This document shows positions 7,209 through 10,394 of a stretch of DNA of 10,394 bases, in pieces. The notes under the pieces were generated by a model. The model had not been told where the DNA came from and made no database searches. It saw only the letters and a program-made list of their open reading frames with translations. Made by a program: the position numbers and the translations under genes. The DNA is from Gonium pectorale (taxonomy: Eukaryota; Chlorophyta; Chlorophyceae; Chlamydomonadales; Volvocaceae): positions 205,552 to 215,945 of the forward strand of contig LSYV01000059.1 of assembly GCA_001584585.1 (NCBI GenBank), in the 5' to 3' direction. How positions within the stretch are numbered: the first letter of the stretch is position 1; every line of letters begins with the position of its first letter.

Positions 7209-7512
7209 CTGCAAGGGGAATGGGAAAGGGGAGGCAAAGAGGGGAGGGGAGGGTGAGGGAAGCAAGGATACAGGTCGGAGTGAGCAGGAAAATAAAATCA
7301 AAACAGCAATATGTGCGAATAATGGGTGCCTGTGCGGGGTTGCGGTGCGCCGGGGATGCCAGCGGGGTGGAGGGCGGGGGTGCCCGGGCGGGACGAGCAA
7401 GTGACCCATGGGTCATATTCGGGAGGTGCGGGTCAGCACCTCCCCCTCAACTTCTGAAAAGGCGCCAATAAGAACAATCACTACCTCCGCCGACCCAGCA
7501 CGAGCCTCATGT

Positions 7513-7546
7513 ATGCCGCAAAGCCTTATATGCCGCAAAGCCTTAC
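7513..7546. repeat. 17-bp tandem duplication
   Basis: The unit atgccgcaaagccttat at 7513-7529 is followed directly by atgccgcaaagccttac at 7530-7546, with one difference at the last base. On the gene strand this creates both the TGTAA signal and, a few bases on, a TATAA-like sequence (7526-7530 region). Confidence 0.85.
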
Positions 7547-7547
7547 A
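7543..7547 (-). terminator. TGTAA poly(A) signal candidate for gene A
   Basis: This is the first TGTAA on the gene strand after the gene A stop at 8236, about 690 bases away. It sits inside the second unit of a 17-bp tandem duplication (7513-7546). It supports gene A ending here as its own transcript, or as the short form of a longer A-B gene. Confidence 0.45.
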
Positions 7548-8235
7548 ATGGGACTGCAGAGCCCCTGCTAGGAGTTGTTAAGTCGAGTCATCAGAGTACT
7601 GCACCGGCGAGCTAAGCACGCCCCAACCAGCCAACAGCAAGGCCGTGCTGAGGACACGGGCGCCATCATTAAAGCTGCTACACAGCTAGCAATATGTTGA
7701 GCTTGACGCTGCGCTGAGCCCTGCTACCACAACGCCCATGACAACCTGCCGTACACATGTACGTCCCACCAACGGTCCACGCCCGGGAGCACGGAATCCA
7801 TAGCACCAACAGCAGACGCTCCAGGCAAGCAATCGTCTCCTTCTCAGCAGACTGCTCTGAAAACGAAGCCGACAACTAGAGCAGATAACCGCTGACCGTA
7901 CCTGCTTCACAACAGCAGCATCAGCAGCAGCATCACAGTGCGGTCAAGTACGACATGTGCGGGGCTCAAGACCAATCAAACCAGATGGATGCGAACAAGC
8001 ATTCTCCTGCGCTACTGGTCCTGACGCATTCCTGCGTTCACGCGCACGAGGATTAGGAGCTGTTGCACGCTACGGTGCACGTCCCGCGTCCTCGGTCAAA
8101 CCGGAAGTCAAGCCCATGCCCCATAACCTCTCAACCTTAAATAAGATTTATGTATGCATGTCCACTCCCCTAGATAGATGTTCTCTCTTATCTATCAAAT
8201 ACGAATCGCCAGCGACTCGAGACGACCCCACGCAA
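7548..8235 (-). other. Probable 3' UTR of gene A (or intron of a joined A-B gene)
   Basis: No coding exon is firmly supported. A CAG/CAT microsatellite lies at 7913-7933. One stop-free stretch (7770-7856) has an acceptor (TTTTCAG) and a donor (GTTG|GTGGGA) that would fit the phase between A and B, but its codon use is unlike the other exons. The region is less GC-rich than the adjoining gene A last exon. Confidence 0.4.
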
Positions 8236-8671
8236 CTACGGGGAGCCGCGCTGACCGTACGACAGCGCGCCCAGCGCGGGGCCGGCAGACGGCGCCGCCG
8301 TCGCCGCGGCGCGCGGCGTGTATGGGACGGGCGTGTACGGCAAGTAAGTTGTGAACGACGGCGTGTGCGTTGGCGTGTACGGCGGTGTGTAGGACAACGG
8401 CGCGAACGACGACGCACCGCGGTACGTATCGGCCGACGCGGGCACCAGCTCCGGCACGAACGCGCCCCTGCCGTACGTTCCCGGCGAGGTCGCCGAGGCG
8501 CCGCCAGAGGGTCGGACCCGCGGCGTGCTTCGGCTGCGCGTCGCCAGCGCGCCGCTGGCGCCGCTGGCGCGCTTGCCGCCGCTGCCGCTGCCGGTGGCAC
8601 CTCCGCCGCCTCCACTGCGGGTGGAGACGAAGATGTCGGAGCTGTCCGGCACCCCAAGGGCCTCCAGGATC
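8236..8671 (-). CDS. Gene A last exon: ILEALG motif and Gly/Ser/YTP tail
   Basis: The acceptor is GCGAATGCAG. One base completes Arg, then 144 codons and TAG. It begins ILEALGVPDSSDIFVSTRSG, then a Gly/Ser/Ala stretch, then a segment with YTPPYTPTHTP and later PYTPVPYTP. The YTP copies use different third bases (ACA CCG, ACG CCA, ACG CCC, ACG CCG), which argues that the protein sequence, not the DNA, is what is repeated. A good alternative donor inside the exon, GGAG|GTGCC at 8601, would end it after 71 bp. Confidence 0.75.
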
Positions 8672-10190
8672 CTGCATTCGCGTTCGGGGAGAGGAGAAGG
8701 GTGAAGGCGAACGGATGACAGACCGTCTACCTCAATAAGTGAACTGGCGGTGCAGGGTATTGCCAAAGCAGGGGAGATGGAGGGGGCAACGCGCAGCGCG
8801 CCGTGCAGCCCCAGGCCATGAGTATTTGCTGCAATGTGCAGTCGGGTGGCGATGCCGGTGCCGAGCGACTCCTCCTCCCAAGCCAAAACAGCGCCGCCGC
8901 GCGAGGCGGCTCGACGCAGCCTGGCGGCCCAAACGCCAGCGGCCCCAAAACAGGGTTGTGCCGTACCCGCTCGTGTCTGTCCGCCAAGGATACAGCTACC
9001 ATGCCTATGGGCCTTTGCCGCTCTCCTTGTCCATACGCGCTTCCGAAACTTACAGTTCCCTCCTTCCACAACAGCGAAACACATAATGCCCCTCCCTACA
9101 CTACAGCAGTGCAAACGCCCCCCTTCCTTGCCCCCCCCCACCCCTCGTCGCGCACCTGCTCCGCCCCAGCTGCACAGCCCCGCCCGCCACCATGTCCTTC
9201 AGCTCGCCGTTCTCCTTGTCCAGCCGCTCCAGCTCGTCACGGGCGGCTACGTAGAGCGTCTCCAGCGCCGACAGGTCCGCCACGCGGCCCTTGGTGGCGA
9301 CCAGCTCGTCTGGCGGGGGGGGGGGGGGGTTCGAACAAGGGGGTAGCGAAGAAGGGAAACGGGTCGGAACGCGTGCCGCGAGATTCACAATACGGGTCTA
9401 AGGTCGGGGGGGTCAGGAGCAGCGGGGCAGTGGGGCAATAGGTGGGCGACTGGGGTTGGATTCAATCAGCATCGGGAGGCTGCATGCGTTTGTCGAGGTG
9501 AGCGCGTGACTGGTCGGCCGTCCGGCGCTAGCCCTTCCGTCGAGGCACCAGAGACAAGAAGCAGAGGAGCAAAGCGAGTCCCCTAATGGGACCGAGTCGG
9601 ATTAGCTTGCGGGCAAGGAATCCCTCAACACGTTCTACAGATGGAGGACAGCAGCGTGCTTCTGCGGCAGTCCGATGGCTAGGTAGTGGCTAGTGGTCCT
9701 TCCCCGACGGCGGTGACCAGACCCGTCAGCCCGCTAACCACCCCCAACCAAACCCGGCACTTTGAAACGCTGAAACCACATACTCACTCAGGATGTTGTT
9801 GTGCTCCGCCTGCGCGGCTGCGACGCGGCCCTCCGATTCCTGCGCACAAGGGCACAGCGTGTACAGTGGGCGCCGCGTTTCAACAGCTGTCGGGGCATCC
9901 ATCTGCGTGCTCCGCCTCCAAAGCGGGGCCGTCGCATGTCGCCATGATGCCGGCTACGCATGGCGTGTCGGCTTCTTTTCACCCTCCTTGCCATCCTCCT
10001 TCTGGACTTCTGGACTTCTTGACATCGCCGTCAGCACATCAGGAGGCGGTGGTGCGACCTCGCGCTTCGCTGTGTGCTGGCTACATTCAGATTCTCCCCG
10101 TATAAACTTAGCCGCCAGCGCACCTCGAGCAGCCGAGTCATCCTGTCCAGGTGGCGCAGCGCCTCGTTGCGCTCGTTGACGGTGGCGATC
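8236..10190 (-). CDS. Gene A: coiled-coil protein, C-terminal part, 5' end outside the window
   Basis: Exons in transcription order are 10190-10124, 9839-9788, 9309-9156 and 8671-8236 (TAG at 8236-8238). All junctions agree in phase (1+66, 51+1, 2+150+2, 1+435 bases), with good borders such as CTGA|GTGAGTATG and AGCAG|GTGCGC. The first three exons make about 90 residues of charged heptad sequence (RLLE, RVAAAQAEHNNIL, DELERLDKENGELKDM), a continuous coiled coil. The last exon adds a short ordered motif (ILEALGVPDSSDIFVS) and then about 120 residues rich in Gly, Ser, Ala, Pro and YTP repeats. There is no catalytic motif or membrane segment. A possible further exon end lies at 10369-10394. The introns of 478 and 484 bp hold only simple repeats. 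Family unknown. Confidence 0.8.
9156..9309 (-). CDS. Gene A exon: coiled coil
   Basis: The acceptor follows an uninterrupted run of 15 C on the gene strand (9315-9329) ending GCCAG. The donor AGCAG|GTGCGC is favoured over an earlier ATG|GTGGCG because only the former leaves two bases that, with the first base of the next exon, give an Arg codon and the correct frame. It reads ELVATKGRVADLSALETL, then AARDELERLDKENGELKD, then VQLGRS. Confidence 0.8.
9788..9839 (-). CDS. Gene A exon: coiled coil
   Basis: The acceptor is TGTGCGCAG and the donor CTGA|GTGAGTATG is near-ideal. Seventeen codons, ESEGRVAAAQAEHNNIL, plus one base of an Asn codon completed by the next exon. It was found by phase and splice borders because it is too short to stand out as an open frame. 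Confidence 0.8.
10124..10190 (-). CDS. Gene A exon: coiled coil
   Basis: The acceptor is GTGCTTGCAG and the donor GAG|GTGCGC. One base completes a split codon, then 22 codons follow: IATVNERNEALRHLDRM and TRLLE. Leu and aliphatic residues fall in heptad spacing. The upstream exon must end with two bases of a codon; CG|GTGCAC at 10369 would do so but is weak. Confidence 0.75.
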
Positions 10191-10394
10191 CTGCAAGCAC
10201 GGCACGTGCGGCACGGCAGGGGGAAGGGCGTTGCGGCGAGGCGATAACAGCACTGGTGGCTCTCGGATTGAGGACCCAGGCAGCGCCACGAAAGCCCCCA
10301 GGAGCCCGGCGAGTGGAGGAGAGGGCAAGGCCGCAACCGATTGAGGGGCAGAGAGACACGGTGTGCACCGCACTCGAGCAGAGCGTAGCGCAAG

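Noticed and set aside
7957..8718. 253-codon plus-strand open frame
   Set aside because: Its second half is a long Arg run opposite the Ala/Ser/Gly-rich last exon of gene A, which is a shadow. The first half shows no domain features.
10369..10394. Possible exon end of gene A at the window edge
   Set aside because: The phase fits (CG|GTGCAC), but only 26 bases are visible and the donor is weak, so it is not listed as a feature.
1..10394. A defence, CRISPR, toxin or other new multi-gene system
   Set aside because: No direct-repeat array, no clustered enzymes and no recognisable effector domains were found. The window is a eukaryotic transposon-rich spacer plus coiled-coil gene exons.

Overview
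This window looks like nuclear DNA of a green alga of the Chlamydomonas/Volvox type. The evidence is GC-rich sequence, short coding exons split by spliceosomal introns with good GT..AG borders, TGTAA poly(A) signals, Ala/Gly/Ser/Pro low-complexity tails and C/G homopolymers inside introns. The assignment is inferred from style, not from a recognised gene. Every believable coding feature lies on the minus strand. I see no bacterial-type operon, no rRNA or tRNA gene and no CRISPR array.

Positions 1 to about 1985 hold a decayed non-LTR retrotransposon (LINE) on the minus strand. It has the back part of an APE-type endonuclease (GDLNA and SDHCPV motifs), a linker, and the first half of a reverse transcriptase up to the QGCPLSP block, where the window ends. 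At least four small frameshifts and one 118-bp insertion break it. The insertion looks like a small non-autonomous element: a 113-bp core flanked by GATAA repeats, and removing it restores the reading frame exactly.

Positions about 1986 to 4244 hold no gene I can support. They contain a 12-bp minisatellite beside the LINE end, a 328-bp fold-back element with arms about 98% identical (2494-2821), and otherwise unassigned sequence.

Positions 4245 to 10394 hold minus-strand exons of one or two coiled-coil protein genes. Upstream gene A (8236-10190, 5' end outside the window) has four well-phased exons: a charged coiled coil followed by a Gly/Ser/Pro tail with YTP repeats. Downstream gene B (4862-7208, start not found) has seven or eight exons: a Tyr/Pro-rich segment, a Trp-rich segment of unknown family, a coiled coil and an Ala/Gly/Ser tail. 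Each has a TGTAA signal about 600-700 bases after its stop codon. However, an in-phase donor inside the last exon of A can join exactly to the first exon of B, so A and B may be a short and a long form of a single gene. I recognise neither protein, and the functional reading stops at 'coiled-coil structural protein'. The most useful leads are the A/B question, two frame-preserving splice routes around a 41-bp exon of B, and a decayed copy of that exon in the next intron.
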